44,660 nucleotides of DNA, from assembly GCA_902805975.1 (NCBI GenBank), contig CADCUT010000056.1:1-44660 (forward strand), read 5' to 3'. This stretch comes from an uncultured Rubrobacteraceae bacterium. Its GTDB lineage: Bacteria > Actinomycetota > Rubrobacteria > Rubrobacterales > Rubrobacteraceae. The notes below the pieces were generated by a model. That model did not search any database. It worked only from the letters and a program-made list of their open reading frames with translations, and was not told the origin of the DNA. A program made the position numbers and the translations under genes. This document shows positions 23,262-31,045 of the stretch, piece after piece. Position 1 is the stretch's first letter. Each line of letters starts with the position of its first letter.

Positions 23262-23939
23262 GTGGAACAGAACCCAAGCGGTGCGTCCAGGCGGACCGGG
23301 GGCGCGGTGTCGCCGGGCCTGCTCAACGAGTTGCTGCGCGTGCTGATGCGCCTGCTCAACGGGCTGCTGACGCAGGCCAACGACCTGGCGGACCGGGGCG
23401 GGGAGCGGGTCAAGGCCCAGTGGGACGAGCAGCGGGGTGGAGAGCAGGTCAGGTCGCGTTTGTCCGACCGGAAGCACGAGGCCTCCCAGAGGCTGGCGCC
23501 CGTCGAGACGGCGCTCAGGGAGACCGCCCAGCAGCTGCGCCGGCAGGGCCAGGGGCAGGTCGCCGGGTACGCGGACCAGGCCTCCGACCAGGTCGAGCGG
23601 GCGTCGGACTACCTGCGCGACACAGACGTGGACGAGATGGTGGACCAGGCGCGCGGCTTCGCCAGGCGCAGGCCGGCCCTATTCCTGGGCGGCGCGGCCA
23701 CCCTCGGGTTCCTCGCCGCCCGGTTCCTCAAGAGCTCCTCTCGGGGAGCTTCCGCGGGCCAGGTTCCCGGCGGGGCGACCGGCAGCGCAGCGTTGTCCCA
23801 CGGGACCGGGGAGCCCGCTTCGACCCCGCGAGGCATCGCCGAGGGGCCGGGGAGAGCGGCGGCGCCGGCGGGGGGGCAACCCCTTGAGGACAGGTACGAC
23901 CAGGTGGCGGGCCGGACAGAGCCCCCCCGAGGGTCCTAG
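23262..23939 (+). CDS. Uncharacterised protein with amphipathic helices and one membrane segment
   Basis: 225 residues from a GTG with AGGAGAG upstream. Residues 15-130 are long amphipathic helices rich in Gln, Arg, Ala and Glu (LLNELLRVLMRLLNGLLTQANDLADRGGERVKAQ...). One hydrophobic stretch (ALFLGGAATLGFLAARFL, about residues 145-165) follows an Arg-rich stop-transfer sequence. The tail is Pro/Gly/Ser-rich and disordered. The pattern matches YtxH-like and DUF3618-neighbourhood proteins, which sit in actinobacterial holin/DUF3618 clusters. It is followed 9 bases on by the holin-like gene, so probably one operon. Confidence 0.65.
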   Translation: MEQNPSGASRRTGGAVSPGLLNELLRVLMRLLNGLLTQANDLADRGGERVKAQWDEQRGGEQVRSRLSDRKHEASQRLAPVETALRETAQQLRRQGQGQVAGYADQASDQVERASDYLRDTDVDEMVDQARGFARRRPALFLGGAATLGFLAARFLKSSSRGASAGQVPGGATGSAALSHGTGEPASTPRGIAEGPGRAAAPAGGQPLEDRYDQVAGRTEPPRGS

Positions 23940-23948
23940 GAGGCTTCG

Positions 23949-24338
23949 GTGCAGGGTAGGGACGAACGCACGCTCGGGGAGCTCTTCTCCGAGCTCGCGC
24001 AGGAGACCTCCACGCTCGTCCGCCAGGAGGTGAACCTCGCCAAGACCGAGGTGAGCCAGAAGGCCTCCCGCGTCGGCAAGGACGTGGGCTTTCTGGCGGC
24101 GGGTGGTGCCGTGGCCTACGCGGGGCTGCTGGCGATACTCGCAGGGGTGATCGTGCTGCTCGGGCAGGTAATCCCCATGTGGCTCTCGGCTCTGCTGGTG
24201 GGGCTCGTGGTGGTTGCCGTGGGCTACTTCCTGGTCAAGAAGGGCCTCGACGCCCTCAAGAGGGAGGACGTGGCGCCCCGGCAGACGATAGAGACGCTAA
24301 AGGAGGATGGACAATGGATCAAAGACCAGACAGGGTAG
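23949..24338 (+). CDS. Phage-holin-like (holin 3_6 superfamily) membrane protein
   Basis: 129 residues from a GTG. The N-terminal amphipathic part (TLGELFSELAQETSTLVRQEVNLAKTEVSQKASRVGKD) and two membrane segments (FLAAGGAVAYAGLLAILAGVIVLLG and WLSALLVGLVVVAVGYFLVKKGL) match the chromosomal Phage_holin_3_6 (PF07332-type) family. It is not a lysis gene here. The family usually sits next to DUF3618 genes, as here. Its 3' end overlaps the DUF3618 gene start by 25 bases, indicating co-translation. The role is probably envelope organisation. Confidence 0.85.
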   Translation: MQGRDERTLGELFSELAQETSTLVRQEVNLAKTEVSQKASRVGKDVGFLAAGGAVAYAGLLAILAGVIVLLGQVIPMWLSALLVGLVVVAVGYFLVKKGLDALKREDVAPRQTIETLKEDGQWIKDQTG

Positions 24339-25303
24339 GGCGCGACCCGCTCGGCGGCGGCACCCCCGGTTTCGACCCGGCCACCGACGCCTTCGAGCCC
24401 GACGCCGTCAGGGACCCCGCGCTCGGCAGGACTGATGTCGACGAGGTCGAGGTGGACCGGGTCGAAGTGGACCCTGTCGAAGTCGATGAGGTCGAGGCGA
24501 CGAGGGTCGAGATCGAGCGCACCAGGGCGGACATGAGCGAGACGGTGGACGCCATCCAGGAGAGGCTCTCCCCGCAGAACCTCAAGGAGCAGGCGAAGGA
24601 TAGGGTCAAGGAGGCGACCGTGGGCAGAGCAAGGGACGCAAGGGCCGGTGTGGTCGAGACCGTGAAGGCCAACCCGCTGCCGGCGGCGCTGACGGGTATC
24701 GGCCTCGGCTGGCTCCTGATGAGCGCGCGCCAGCAGGGCTCGGCGCAGACGCGCTACCGGGACGACGCTTACCGTTACCGTACCCCCACCAACGAGTACG
24801 CCCCCGAGGTACACGAGTACCGGGTGCGCGAGCCCGAGGGATCGGGCGGCCCCTCGGCGGGCGAGGCCGTGGGCAACGCCGTGGGCGGCGCCAGGGACAG
24901 GGTAGGCGAGACCGCCACCGACGCCCGGGACAAGGCGGGGGACCTCGCCGGCCGCGCCCAGGACAAGGCGGGGGACCTGAGCGACCAGACACGCGACCAG
25001 GCGAGTCATCTGGCCAACCAGGCCCGCCACCAGGCGCGGCGGGCCGGGGGCGGGTTCCAGAGGATGCTCCGGGAGAACCCCCTGACGGTCGGCGCACTAT
25101 CCGTCGGGGTCGGGGCGGCGATAGGGCTCGCCATCCCAGAGACCTCCAAGGAGCACGAGGTTATGGGAGAGGCCCGAGACAACGTCGTGGAGAAGGCCCA
25201 GGAGAAGGCCCAGGACGTCCAGCAGAGCGTCCAGCAGGTGGCCGAGGAGGCCAAGGGCGCGGCCCAGCAGGAGGCCGAGAACCAGGGCCTCACCCAGCAG
25301 TAG
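24314..25303 (+). CDS. DUF3618 protein with LEA-like repeats
   Basis: 329 residues; the ATG at 24314 lies inside the previous gene's end with AGGAGG upstream. Domains: an acidic N-terminal tandem of E-V-D units (VDEVEVDRVEVDPVEVDEVE, residues 37-56); the DUF3618 core (RVEIERTRADMSETVDAIQERL); membrane segment 1 (about 125-140); a Tyr/Arg-rich linker; then LEA-like helical repeats of D-K-A-G-D-L/Q-A type (about 200-250), membrane segment 2 (NPLTVGALSVGVGAAIGLAIP, 258-278) and a Gln/Ala-rich tail. The LEA-like part resembles desiccation-tolerance proteins, fitting a stress or envelope role. Repeats may make the length variable between strains. Confidence 0.82.
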   Translation: MDQRPDRVGRDPLGGGTPGFDPATDAFEPDAVRDPALGRTDVDEVEVDRVEVDPVEVDEVEATRVEIERTRADMSETVDAIQERLSPQNLKEQAKDRVKEATVGRARDARAGVVETVKANPLPAALTGIGLGWLLMSARQQGSAQTRYRDDAYRYRTPTNEYAPEVHEYRVREPEGSGGPSAGEAVGNAVGGARDRVGETATDARDKAGDLAGRAQDKAGDLSDQTRDQASHLANQARHQARRAGGGFQRMLRENPLTVGALSVGVGAAIGLAIPETSKEHEVMGEARDNVVEKAQEKAQDVQQSVQQVAEEAKGAAQQEAENQGLTQQ

Positions 25304-25342
25304 CGGCCGATGGCCTGCGAACGCGAACGCGAAGCGACCGTC

Positions 25343-25375
25343 CGACACGCCCCGCACGCCGCGCGGAGCGTGTCG
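25343..25375 (+). terminator. Hairpin after the DUF3618 gene
   Basis: CGACACGC (25343-25350) pairs with GCGTGTCG (25368-25375) around a GC-rich loop, 39 bases after the stop. No T run, so weak as a terminator. Confidence 0.35.
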
Positions 25376-25402
25376 CGGCAAGAAGAGAGGACGTAGAGGA
25401 CC

Positions 25403-25600
25403 TTGCCGAACGTGCTGTTGCTCAACCTGTTGATCATCGTGTTCGGCGGCGGAGGGGGCAGACGCCGGAGCGGCTGCGCCGGCAGGGGCTGCCTGTTCTG
25501 GATAGTGGCGAGCATCGTGCTCAGCGTGGCCCTGACCGTGCTGGTCAACCTCGTCCTGCTGCTGTTCTCCGGCGGCGGGGCCGGGGTCAACAACGTCTGA
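25403..25600 (+). CDS. Small membrane protein (65 aa), relative of the 33-aa protein at 23096
   Basis: Starts at TTG with GAGAGGACG upstream. Two hydrophobic parts: the head MPNVLLLNLLIIVFGGGGG, then a Gly/Arg loop (GRRRSGCAGRG), then CLFWIVASIVLSVALTVLVNLVLLLF. The second half aligns with the 33-residue protein at 23096 with high identity, so they are paralogues within the same cluster. Two Cys lie close together in the loop. Function unknown. Confidence 0.65.
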   Translation: MPNVLLLNLLIIVFGGGGGRRRSGCAGRGCLFWIVASIVLSVALTVLVNLVLLLFSGGGAGVNNV

Positions 25601-25633
25601 CCGCAAGCACCCGCGATAGAGCGAGGAGGGAAG

Positions 25634-25765
25634 ATGTTCCGCTGGGGACGGAGGAGACACAGAGGCCAGAGCCGGGGTTGCTGCGTGGTCGTGCCGATCG
25701 GCTGCCTGATGGGCGCGGCGCCGGTCCTGCTGTTAGCCGGGATGGCCCTGGCCCGGCTGCTCTAG
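25634..25765 (+). CDS. Tiny Cys-containing membrane protein (43 aa)
   Basis: MFRWGRRRHRGQ is a very basic head, then GCCVVVPIGCLMG, then a hydrophobic Leu/Ala-rich segment ending MALARLL. GGAGGG lies 6 bases before the ATG. Its place between two other small membrane genes supports it, although 43 codons alone would be weak evidence. The three Cys might bind metal or a lipid. Confidence 0.55.
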   Translation: MFRWGRRRHRGQSRGCCVVVPIGCLMGAAPVLLLAGMALARLL

Positions 25766-25833
25766 GGACGCCCCCTGGGGACGGCCCGGAAGGCCTCACG
25801 AAGATGCCCACGAAGACGAAGGAGGCAACGAAG

Positions 25834-26055
25834 ATGAGAGATCCGGCCAAGGCGGCGCTCCTGAGCGCCATAATCCCCGGGGTGGGGCAGTTCTACAACG
25901 GCCGCGTCTTGGCCGGCGTGCTGTGGCTCATCGTCACGCCGGGGCTGTGGATCGGCACGGGCGGGCTGCTCGGCTGGACGGCGCACGTCGTCTCGGCCTA
26001 CACCGCCTACTCCTACGCCCGAGACCGCGGGGTACGCCCCGGGGCTCGTCCCTGA
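25834..26055 (+). CDS. TM2-like small membrane protein (73 aa)
   Basis: MRDPAKAALLSAIIPGVGQFYNGRVLAGVLWLIVTPG... followed by a second membrane segment (GLLGWTAHVVSAYTAYSYARD). The GVGQFYNG turn with two helices is the TM2 signature. I choose the ATG at 25834 because GGAGG lies 8 bases upstream; an ATG at 25804 is in frame but weaker. It ends the small-membrane cluster. Function of bacterial TM2 proteins is not known. Confidence 0.75.
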   Translation: MRDPAKAALLSAIIPGVGQFYNGRVLAGVLWLIVTPGLWIGTGGLLGWTAHVVSAYTAYSYARDRGVRPGARP

Positions 26056-26138
26056 AGCACACGGCCAGCGATCTGGAGACGACCTTACGAACGGGACGAA
26101 CCCGACGTAGCAGCGCCCGGAAAGGAAGGCCCGGCGGC

Positions 26139-27011
26139 ATGACGACGGCGGTTATCATTGGCAACCCCAACTCCGGGAGTGCGGGGGACGAGAACTACCT
26201 GGAGGGCTTCGCCGCCACTTTGCGTGCCGGAGGCCTGACGGTAGAGGTCCTGAACACGGAGCACCCGGACCACGCCACCGAGCTTGCGGCCGCGGCCGGC
26301 GACCGGCTCGTGATCGCCGCAGGGGGCGACGGGACGGTGAACGAGGTCATAAACGGCCTCTCCGAAGACGCCACCCTCGGCATCCTGCCGCTCGGCACGG
26401 CGAACGTGCTGGCCCGGGAGCTCGGGCTGCCGCTGGAACCGGGCGAGGCCTGCGGGAGGATCCTGAGCGGCAAGGCCTTCCGGATAGACATCGGGGTGGC
26501 GACCGACGGCGGGGAGACCGAGCGGCGCTTCGCCTGCATGGCCGGCATCGGCTTCGACGCCGAGGTCGTCCGCGAGGTCGGTCCGCGCCTCAAGCGCTAC
26601 CTGAGGTCTCTCGCCTTCCCGCTCGCCGCGCTCAAGGTGTACATCCGAGGCGACCGGCCGGGCCTGCGGATCGCGGACGCGGAAACCACCCGCCCGGCCC
26701 GGTTCGCCGTCGTCGCCAACGGCCGGTACTACGGGGGAGAGTTCGAGACGGCGGAGGAGGCCTCGTTGACGAGCGGCGAGCTCCAGGTCGTCCTAGTCGA
26801 GAAGGTCGGTAGTCTCGCCCGACCCGACGTCCTGGCTCACATCCTGGCGAAGAGATCCCTCGACCGCACGATGAAGTCGTTCGCGTCGCGGGACGTCTCA
26901 GCAGAGTCCGCCAGTGCGGTGCGCGTCCCGGTTCAGATAGACGGCGAGGTCTGGGGAGAACTGCCGATGTCCTTCCGCGTCGAACCGGCGGCGGTGTCGG
27001 TGATCCGGTAG
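26139..27011 (+). CDS. Diacylglycerol kinase family lipid kinase (YegS/DgkB type)
   Basis: 290 residues with NPNSGSAGD, the nucleotide-binding GGDGTVNEVINGL, and ILPLGTANVLARELGLP, all typical of DAGK_cat; the C-terminal lobe has FAVVANGRYYGGEF and an RVPVQIDGEVWGELP end. Phosphorylates diacylglycerol or a related lipid, returning it to phospholipid synthesis. GGAAAGGAAGG lies before the ATG. The start is supported by the lack of homology upstream. It follows the membrane-protein cluster by 84 bases. Confidence 0.88.
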   Translation: MTTAVIIGNPNSGSAGDENYLEGFAATLRAGGLTVEVLNTEHPDHATELAAAAGDRLVIAAGGDGTVNEVINGLSEDATLGILPLGTANVLARELGLPLEPGEACGRILSGKAFRIDIGVATDGGETERRFACMAGIGFDAEVVREVGPRLKRYLRSLAFPLAALKVYIRGDRPGLRIADAETTRPARFAVVANGRYYGGEFETAEEASLTSGELQVVLVEKVGSLARPDVLAHILAKRSLDRTMKSFASRDVSAESASAVRVPVQIDGEVWGELPMSFRVEPAAVSVIR

Positions 27012-27352
27012 GGACGGCACCGGAATGTCCCAACCGGGGAGCCCCACCGGGGCGAACCCGGACCTGAGGCTATCGGAGATGGCCAAGGCCCCCATTCACC
27101 CTAGTGCGTGGAAGGAAGATTCTCCGAAACTCGGATGCAGCTTCTTGTACAACCCCGTCCTGACGGAGGCGAAGAGGGGGTTAGGACAGCCGCGAGGGTC
27201 GAGGCCCGACCACAACATACGGGCGGCCTGCATAAAGATTCGCCCCGCCGGATGCCCTACGTCCAGGGCGTGCGCTACTTGTCGCTTTTCTCCCGCGCTG
27301 GCCGCTTCGACGTCGCTACATCATCGCGACCTCCAGTGCCGGGCACACGGAC
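27012..27352. other. 341-bp gene-free stretch with a 32-bp-family repeat
   Basis: No reliable gene. A diverged repeat of the 4347/5646 family is at 27091-27140. The rest may be decayed sequence between the lipid kinase and the DUF4188 gene. Confidence 0.45.
27091..27140 (+). repeat. Diverged copy of the 32-bp repeat family
   Basis: CCCATTCACCCTAGTGCGTG, then GAAGGAAGATTCTCCGAAACTCGG, matching copies A and B in the first half and the 5068-5085 word (GATTCTCCGAACTTCGG) in the second. Confidence 0.6.
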
Positions 27353-27859
27353 CTACTCGGGGGAGTGCACGGCGGGCTCGTTCTCCCTGCGCATCAGGCG
27401 CCTGCGCGCCGTCTCCCTGCTACCGACGGCCCGTACGTGCTCGGTGGCCTTGGCCAACCCGAAGACCGGCATGTCGGAGTAGATCGCCTCGAAGTTCCGC
27501 CGCTCCACGATGAAGGTCTCGTGGAAGATGCCGACGGTGCCGTCAGAGCCCACGGTGCTGTTGAAGCGCTGCCAGGCCGGCAGGTGCGGGTCGTTGGGGT
27601 TGCGGGCGAACTTCTCCAGATCCTCGAAGGAGCGCCAGTACTGGACGAGGGCCGGGCCGCGCCAGTAGAGGAAGAACTCGCCGCCGAGGAAGCCTTTCTC
27701 GGGATGCTGGTAGAGTTCCCGGAGCATCGGGCCCATCGCGCGCACCGTGGGGAGCCACTTTCTCACGGCGAGCAGATTGTTGATGCGCATTCCGATTATG
27801 AAGACGACGAACGGGTCGTCCATCCGTGCCGTAAACCTGCCGTTGACTACACCGGTCAC
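27353..27859 (-). CDS. DUF4188 protein
   Basis: 168 residues matching the DUF4188 family: GRFTARMDDPFVVFIIGMRINNL, EFFLYWRGPALVQYWRSFEDLEKFARNPND and MPVFGLAKATEHVRAVG. The family is related to small heme-containing dehydratase- or monooxygenase-like proteins, but no activity is established. GTG start with AGGAGG upstream. A truncated copy lies at 21442-21603. It is apparently monocistronic. Confidence 0.85.
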   Translation of the reverse strand: MTGVVNGRFTARMDDPFVVFIIGMRINNLLAVRKWLPTVRAMGPMLRELYQHPEKGFLGGEFFLYWRGPALVQYWRSFEDLEKFARNPNDPHLPAWQRFNSTVGSDGTVGIFHETFIVERRNFEAIYSDMPVFGLAKATEHVRAVGSRETARRRLMRRENEPAVHSPE

Positions 27860-27987
27860 GCGCCTACGCCTCCTGCCTGTGTTCCTGGTCGACGATCAAC
27901 TCTCGTACCCCCAGGCGCCCGACCTCCAACCCTTCGATGGAGAGGCGTCCCATCTTGTCCCGCTTTTCTTGCGCACATCCACCGACT

Positions 27988-28503
27988 TCAGCTCACTTCC
28001 GGGGTTCGGGATCTCGCCCGGATCGCACCAAGGGCGACGATTGCGAGCGCCGCCACGCTGGCTATGAGGCCGGCCAGCACCCCGAGCGCGAGCACCCCGG
28101 TGAGCGGGCTCTCGTAGACCAAGTAGATGTCCCGGATAGGTGCCTCGTAATCTCCCGTGGGTACGAAGTGGACGAAACCGAGGAGCGCCAACCCAACAAC
28201 GGCCACGAACAGGTGGTAGCCGGGAATGGAGCGCCCCCTGGCAGTCAGATAGATGCCGGGCAGGATGAGGACGTATCCCAACAAGCTGAACGTGAATGGC
28301 GTGATCTCCGCCACGAACGGCCATCCGGAGTGGTTGCCCCGCACGACGTGGTCCGCGTGGTGCAGAAAGGTCAATACCGTCGCCGCCGAAGCAAGGGCTA
28401 GCAGGGGACGCCGGTAGGGAGCCCGCGCCGTACCGGGACCGATCTTCCTACCCGTACCGGCGCTTATTGCGCGCCCTCGATCTGGCGCGTCCCGGCCTCC
28501 CAC
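27988..28503 (-). CDS. Polytopic membrane protein of unknown function (171 aa)
   Basis: About four membrane segments: PLLALASAATVLTFLHHADHV, a second at ITPFTFSLLGYVLILPGIYLTA, a third at YHLFVAVVGLALLGFVHFV, and GVLALGVLAGLIASVAALAIVALGAI. HHADHVVRGNHSG is striking: several His in one stretch, possibly a metal site. Its start (28503, GTG) overlaps the end of the gene at 28464-28961, so the two are probably co-translated. Function unknown. Confidence 0.65.
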   Translation of the reverse strand: MGGRDAPDRGRAISAGTGRKIGPGTARAPYRRPLLALASAATVLTFLHHADHVVRGNHSGWPFVAEITPFTFSLLGYVLILPGIYLTARGRSIPGYHLFVAVVGLALLGFVHFVPTGDYEAPIRDIYLVYESPLTGVLALGVLAGLIASVAALAIVALGAIRARSRTPEVS

Positions 28504-28961
28504 AGCGCGTAGAAGAGCCCGCCGCCCCGGACCCGCACCTCCAGGTGGCCGGCCTCCGCCAGCTCCTTGAGCCTCCGGTCGGCCTCATCGACCGAGAGCG
28601 AGGTCTCGGCGGCGATACCGGCCGCCGTCATCTCACCGCGGGACATGAGCGTCGCGAGCAACTCCCGCTCGGGGTCGGCGGCCACGGGCCGGGACCTCCG
28701 CTCCTCCCCAAGCCCCGCGAGCCCGCTACCCAGCAGCCCGAGCGCCGGAAAAGCGATCCAGAAGTACGTCGTGAAGATCCACCACATTCCGGGGACCAAC
28801 ACCACCAGCAAGAGACCGCTCAACGCCACCGGACCCAACACAGATAACGCCACTCCGACCTTCGCCCTCGGCCCGAGCTTGTCCGCGTCGATCCCGAAGA
28901 ACTCAGGACCATGCCGCCTATCGAACCCCGCCCCACCCCACGTTACCGATCTGCCGCGCAC
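28464..28961 (-). CDS. Membrane protein with C-terminal winged-helix-like domain (165 aa)
   Basis: Two membrane segments (VGVALSVLGPVALSGLLLVVLVPGMW and IFTTYFWIAFPALGLLGSG), then a cytoplasmic part (ERELLATLMSRGEMTAAGIAAETSLSVDEADRRLKELAEAGHLEVRVRG) that reads like a MarR/winged-helix DNA-binding domain. GTG start with GGAGAGGGG upstream. It is divergent from the PadR gene and lies beside its operators, so PadR may control it. A membrane-tethered regulator is possible, but DNA binding is not shown. Confidence 0.6.
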   Translation of the reverse strand: MRGRSVTWGGAGFDRRHGPEFFGIDADKLGPRAKVGVALSVLGPVALSGLLLVVLVPGMWWIFTTYFWIAFPALGLLGSGLAGLGEERRSRPVAADPERELLATLMSRGEMTAAGIAAETSLSVDEADRRLKELAEAGHLEVRVRGGGLFYALWEAGTRQIEGAQ

Positions 28962-28987
28962 CTTGGCCCCTCTCCGTTGCCGTTCTC

Positions 28988-29007
28988 ATATGTCTATCAC
29001 GACATAT
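28988..29007. promoter_or_regulatory. PadR-type operator 1
   Basis: ATATGTC-N6-GACATAT, a perfect inverted repeat, 27 bases from the start of the divergent membrane-protein gene. It shares the core of operator 2 and starts exactly 42 bases before the same core there. Confidence 0.75.
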
Positions 29008-29027
29008 ATACTCTACGACCTGTTAAA

Positions 29028-29051
29028 CTATATGTCAAGAGTGACATATAG
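29028..29051. promoter_or_regulatory. PadR-type operator 2
   Basis: CTATATGTC-N6-GACATATAG, a perfect inverted repeat ending 15 bases before the PadR start. The ATGT...ACAT core is typical of PadR regulators, so autorepression is likely. Confidence 0.8.
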
Positions 29052-29066
29052 AAAAAGCGAGGGTTC

Positions 29067-29633
29067 ATGGCTACGACGCTCGGGTACGCGATCTTGGGTT
29101 TGTTGGCGCGGGAGGCGCTGAGCGGGTACGACGTGACGCAGAGGATGAAAGAGAGCGTTGGGTTCTTCTGGGGGGCTGGTCACAGCCAGATCTACCCCGA
29201 GCTCGCGCGGCTCGAAGAGGGCGGCCTCGTTGCCCACAGTGTCGTCGAGCAGCGCGAGAGGCCGGACAAGAAGGTCTTCGAGATCACGCCGGCGGGAATC
29301 GACGCGCTCGGGGAGTGGGTGATGCAGCCCCCGCCAAGACGGCCGACAAAAGACGAGCTGACGCTGAAGGCGTACTCCGTGTGGCTCGTAGACGGGGGGG
29401 AGGCGGCGCGGCTCTTCCGGGAGGAGGGGCGCCGCTACGAGGAGCAGCTCGCCCGGTACGAGCAGATACGGGGCTGGATGGAGGAGGAGTGGGCCGACGA
29501 CATCGGCCGGCCGGAGACGCCGCGCTTCGCCTCCTACGCGACCCTGCGGCGCGGCATCCTATACGAGAGGGGAAACGCCGAGTGGTGCCGCTGGCTCGCG
29601 GACGCCGTCGAAGGGAAGCCTGAGGGGGTCTGA
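29067..29633 (+). CDS. PadR family transcriptional regulator
   Basis: 188 residues. N-terminal winged helix: TLGYAILGLLAREALSGYDVTQRM, GHSQIYPELARLEEGGLVAHSVVEQ, RPDKKVFEITPAGIDALGEW. The C-terminal domain (about 110-188) is a helical dimerisation region (RLFREEGRRYEEQLARYEQIRGWMEEEW), of the Vir_act_alpha_C type. GAGGG lies before the ATG. Upstream are two matching palindromes, one near the divergent gene, giving a shared control region. Ligand unknown. Confidence 0.92.
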   Translation: MATTLGYAILGLLAREALSGYDVTQRMKESVGFFWGAGHSQIYPELARLEEGGLVAHSVVEQRERPDKKVFEITPAGIDALGEWVMQPPPRRPTKDELTLKAYSVWLVDGGEAARLFREEGRRYEEQLARYEQIRGWMEEEWADDIGRPETPRFASYATLRRGILYERGNAEWCRWLADAVEGKPEGV

Positions 29634-29688
29634 TCCTTGAAGGCCCCTTCCGTTAGAATCCGGGCCGGAGGCGAGGTTTCGGAGGCGC

Positions 29689-30864
29689 ATGAAGATCCGC
29701 ACGTACCAAGAGGGAGACGGCGAGGCGCTGGCGCGGCTCATGGTGGCGGCCTTCGGGGGCGAGGCTACCTACGCTAACGAGTACTTCGACCCGCGGCGGA
29801 ACCCGCGGCTGGACCCTGAGCAGGTCCACATCATAGAAGAGGATGGGGAGGCCCGGGCGAGCGCCACGGTGCTGCCGATGGAGGTCCTCGTGGACGAGAA
29901 GCCGGCGGCGATGGGCGGCGTGGCGGCCGTCATGGTCCATCCGGCCTACCGCAGGCGGCGCTACGCGGGCGACCTGATGCGTACCGCTCTAGGAGACATG
30001 AGGGAGCGGGGTACGGGCCTCTCCCTGCTCTCGCCGTTCGCCCACGCCTTCTACCGCTCCTTCGGCTACGAGCTCGCGACCGAGGCCGTCGAGTACACGC
30101 TAAAACCGACGGACCTGCCTACAGATCCCGGTCAGAGCAAGCTGCGGGCGTACCGCGAGGAAGACCTGCCCGCCATGATGGCGCTCCTCGAAGCCGAGTC
30201 GCGCGGGCACCAGCTCTGCGCGCTCAGGAGCGAGGCCTTCTGGCGCAAGACCCTCGGCCAGAAAGAACACGAGGCCGCCGTCTACGAGGACGAGGGGGAG
30301 GTCAGGGGGTACCTGATCTACAAGATGTCCGGCATCACCGAGGGCCGCGAGCCCGGACGCCGCCTCGAAGTGCAGGAGCTCGTCGCCGCCATACCCGAAG
30401 CCCGGCGGGGCCTCGTCTCCTTCCTGGGCGCCCTCGACCCCGACGCCTTCGACATCAGGCACTGGACCAGCCGCGAAGACCCGCTCCACCCGTACCTCCG
30501 GAGTTCCTACGTCGACGCAAAGGTCGAGCCCGACCAGATGCTCCGGCTGGTAGACGTGGAGGGCGCCCTCCGCCTGCTCGACAGAGAAGGCGGCCCGCTC
30601 GTTCTCGAAGTGACCGACGATGTCATCCCCGAGAACGCCGGGGAGTACACCGTCGGGGGCGGCGAGATCGCGCGGGGGGCGGAGACCGAAGACCGGGTCG
30701 CGCTCGACGTGCGCCAGCTCGCCCAGCTCTACGCCGGTTACCTCCCGGCCCGCCAACTCGCGCGGCACGGCCTCATCGGGGCCGGCTCGCCCGGTGCCAT
30801 AGACCTCCTGGAAGAGCTCTTCCCGACCGGAGATCCATGGCTGTTCGCCCCGGATCATTTCTGA
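29689..30864 (+). CDS. eis: Eis-type GNAT acetyltransferase
   Basis: 391 residues, the length of the enhanced-intracellular-survival family: an N-terminal GNAT domain (MGGVAAVMVHPAYRRRRYAGDLMRTAL), a second GNAT-like half (about 150-290) and a sterol-carrier-protein-like C-terminal third. The C-terminal Phe (DHF), whose carboxylate serves in catalysis in this family, is present. Known relatives acetylate aminoglycosides at several positions and some host proteins; the natural substrate here is unknown. GGAGGCG lies before the ATG. Followed by an inverted-repeat element. Confidence 0.88.
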   Translation: MKIRTYQEGDGEALARLMVAAFGGEATYANEYFDPRRNPRLDPEQVHIIEEDGEARASATVLPMEVLVDEKPAAMGGVAAVMVHPAYRRRRYAGDLMRTALGDMRERGTGLSLLSPFAHAFYRSFGYELATEAVEYTLKPTDLPTDPGQSKLRAYREEDLPAMMALLEAESRGHQLCALRSEAFWRKTLGQKEHEAAVYEDEGEVRGYLIYKMSGITEGREPGRRLEVQELVAAIPEARRGLVSFLGALDPDAFDIRHWTSREDPLHPYLRSSYVDAKVEPDQMLRLVDVEGALRLLDREGGPLVLEVTDDVIPENAGEYTVGGGEIARGAETEDRVALDVRQLAQLYAGYLPARQLARHGLIGAGSPGAIDLLEELFPTGDPWLFAPDHF

Positions 30865-30869
30865 GGAGG

Positions 30870-31031
30870 CATCAAGCATCAGGTATCAGGCAACAGGTTC
30901 ATGAAGTGTGGAGACTCTCCGCCAGATGGGAGCCGTACCTTACGCAGCGGTTGTAAACTGTCTAGAGAAGACGGCGAAAAGCTTCGTCCAAACAAAAACC
31001 TGATGCCTGAGACCTGATGCCTGATGCCTAC
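30870..31031. repeat. Inverted-repeat element of CATCAGG type, copy 2
   Basis: The left arm GCATCAAGCATCAGGTATC and the right arm (reverse complement GGCATCAGGCATCAGGTCTC) flank about 100 unrelated bases. The layout is the same as the element at 7157-7299, but the inner parts differ. Two gene ends lie beside them, so these are dispersed intergenic elements, possibly a small transposable family. Confidence 0.65.
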
Positions 31032-31045
31032 AACGAGGAGGGCAC

